From Acidobacteriota bacterium (GTDB taxonomy: Bacteria; Acidobacteriota; Vicinamibacteria; Fen-336), in the NCBI GenBank assembly GCA_003223555.1, contig QHVM01000054.1:28787-61081 (forward strand): a DNA stretch of 32,295 nucleotides, read 5' to 3'. The translations under genes were made by a program, and so were the position numbers. The notes beneath the pieces were generated by a model. It was given only the letters and a program-made list of their open reading frames with translations. It did not search any database and was not told the origin of the DNA. Below, piece by piece: positions 31,053-32,295 of this stretch. How positions within the stretch are numbered: the stretch's first letter is position 1; each line of letters begins with the position of its first letter.

Positions 31053-32295
31053 ATGAAGCGTCTGGGGTCGTGGTTGGCGGCGGGAGCCGCGGTGGCGGCT
31101 CTCGCGCCGGCCCCTGGGCTGTGGGCGGGAGACGAGAAGGACGCAGGGAAGGTGGCGCAACCGGCCGCAGGGAAGCCCACGGAGGCGAAGCCCGCCGAGA
31201 AGACGAAGGAGGAAAAACCCGCCGAGAAGCCGAAGGAGCCGGAGGTGAAGGTCTCGGCCGGCCCGGACGGTTTCGTGATCCAGTCCGGCAACCCTGACTT
31301 CAGGATCAGGCTCGGCGGCTACGCGCAGGCCGACGGTCGCTTCTACGCCCAGGACAAGGACAGCGTCGGCACCAACACGTTCCTGCTGCGGCGCGCGCGT
31401 CCCATCCTCCAGGGGACGGTCGCGAGGTACTTCGACTTCTACCTCAACCCCGACTTCGGCCAGGGCCAGACGGTTCTCTTCGACGCCTACGTGAACGTGC
31501 GGCCCTCGTCGAAGCTGCAGCTCAGGATCGGGAAGTTCAAGCCTCCCGTCGGCCTCGAGCGGCTCTTCTCGGCGCAGAACCTGCTCTTCGCCGAGCGGGC
31601 CCTGCCGACGGCGCTCGTCCCCAATCGTGACGTGGGCGCGCAGGTCCACGGTGAGCTGGGGAGCGGCGTCGTCAACTATGCCGTAGGCGTCTTCGACGGC
31701 GCCGTCGACGGGGCGCTCATCGACACCGATGGGAACGACGGCAAGGACGTGGCGGGACGCCTCTTCCTGCAGCCCTTCGCGCGCGTCGAGTCGAGCGCGC
31801 TGAAAGGGCTCGGCCTCGGTTTCTCGGCGAGCCGCGGCAAGCAGCTGGGCACGCTGCCGTCGTTCCGGAGCGGCGGCCAGGTGGTCTTCTTCAGTTATCT
31901 GGCCTCCGCCACCGCCGACGGCACCCGCACCCGGATCTCTCCCCAGGGCTCGTTCTACCTGGGGCCCGTCGGCGTCCTCGGCGAGTGGGTCCGCTCACGA
32001 CAGCAGGTCCGCAAGGGAACCGACGCGGCTCAAGTCGCCAACGCGGCGTGGGAGGTGAGCGCCTCCGTCGTGCTGACCGGAGAGCCGGCGACCGCGTCCG
32101 GCGTCCGTCCCCGGCGCCCGTTCGACCCGGCCCAGCGCACGTGGGGCGCGCTGGAGCTGGCGGCGCGGGTGAACCAGCTCAGCGTCGACGGCACCGCGTT
32201 TTCGCGCGGGTTCGCCGACCCCACGAAGTCGGCGCGCGAGGCCCGGGCGTGGGCCGTCGGCCTGAACTGGTACTTGAACCGGAACTTCAAGTACG
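31053..32295 (+). CDS. Phosphate-selective porin (OprO/OprP)-like outer-membrane protein, 3' end missing
   Basis: Open to the right edge; 414 residues visible. The ATG at 31053 is chosen for the signal peptide that follows (MKRLGSWLAAGAAVAALAPAPGLWA); an in-frame ATG at 31011 and GTG at 31050 are alternatives, and no strong Shine-Dalgarno decides. Residues about 26-70 are a Lys/Glu/Pro/Ala-rich linker, possibly periplasmic or peptidoglycan-facing. The barrel begins at about 80 with RIRLGGYAQADGRFY and has the OprO/P marks FLLRRARPILQGTVARYFDFYLNPDFGQG, LQLRIGKFKPPVGLERL and PNRDVGAQVHGEL. Related porins take up phosphate, polyphosphate, sulfate or other anions. With a CymR-like regulator upstream, an anion/sulfur role is a reasonable guess. 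Confidence 0.9.
   Translation, partial: MKRLGSWLAAGAAVAALAPAPGLWAGDEKDAGKVAQPAAGKPTEAKPAEKTKEEKPAEKPKEPEVKVSAGPDGFVIQSGNPDFRIRLGGYAQADGRFYAQDKDSVGTNTFLLRRARPILQGTVARYFDFYLNPDFGQGQTVLFDAYVNVRPSSKLQLRIGKFKPPVGLERLFSAQNLLFAERALPTALVPNRDVGAQVHGELGSGVVNYAVGVFDGAVDGALIDTDGNDGKDVAGRLFLQPFARVESSALKGLGLGFSASRGKQLGTLPSFRSGGQVVFFSYLASATADGTRTRISPQGSFYLGPVGVLGEWVRSRQQVRKGTDAAQVANAAWEVSASVVLTGEPATASGVRPRRPFDPAQRTWGALELAARVNQLSVDGTAFSRGFADPTKSAREARAWAVGLNWYLNRNFKY

Overview
The window is about 32.3 kb of very GC-rich DNA, packed with genes. Its content points to an Acidobacteriota-type bacterium, probably a soil lineage: an Oar-like TonB-dependent receptor with an N-terminal carboxypeptidase-regulatory-like domain, a sulfatase-like protein fused to TPRs, a DUF5107-TPR protein, and long runs of genes joined by 4-nt overlaps. 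This is inferred from gene content only; there is no rRNA in the window. I see no tRNA, rRNA, CRISPR array, transposase or prophage gene. No stretch over 300 nt lacks a gene.

Layout. (1) From 18587 down to the left edge runs one minus-strand operon of 13 genes, with gaps of 16 nt or less and mostly GTGA/ATGA/TTGA overlaps. In order of transcription: AgaS-type SIS isomerase, two PfkB sugar kinases, a 7-blade WD40 protein, an MFS transporter, a D-2-hydroxyacid dehydrogenase, a TIM-barrel isomerase fused to a NagB-type deaminase, a DUF5107-TPR exported protein, an SSS symporter, a beta-helix protein, a possible RIFT-barrel protein, a second beta-helix protein, and a GH-associated protein cut by the window edge. 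(2) Divergently, from a good sigma70-type promoter at 18648-18676, come an FbaB-type class I aldolase, a probably Tat-exported amidohydrolase and a YitH-like GNAT. (3) A convergent sulfatase-fold/TPR lipoprotein lies at 21761-23959 (minus). (4) A second promoter (24027-24054) drives the TonB receptor, an NAD-dependent epimerase-like protein, a DapA-family aldolase and a DeoR/AgaR-type repressor. (5) An Rrf2 regulator and an OprO/OprP-like porin, cut by the right edge, close the window; they look like the start of a separate, possibly anion or sulfur related, unit.

How it may work together (inference). The cytoplasmic enzymes can be laid out as an amino-sugar/tagatose route: AgaS and/or the NagB domain deaminate a hexosamine-6-phosphate, a LacC/FruK-like kinase makes the bisphosphate, and the FbaB-type aldolase splits it into trioses. 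The exported beta-helix, RIFT-like, DUF5107 and GH-like proteins would depolymerise a glycan at the cell surface. The SSS and MFS proteins would import products, and the dehydrogenase, epimerase-like and DapA-family proteins could handle an oxidised or acidic sugar. A glycan with both hexosamine and uronate or other acidic sugar fits, but the substrate is not readable from the sequence, and no NagA/AgaA deacetylase is present.

The most unusual items are the isomerase-NagB fusion, the lone cytoplasmic WD40 propeller inside a sugar operon, a palindromic element present twice with a compensatory base-pair change (once between the divergent operons and once inside the amidohydrolase coding sequence), a TTTC-repeat operator candidate over the receptor promoter, and a 7-mer shared by the promoters of the cysteine-free Rrf2 gene and the porin gene.
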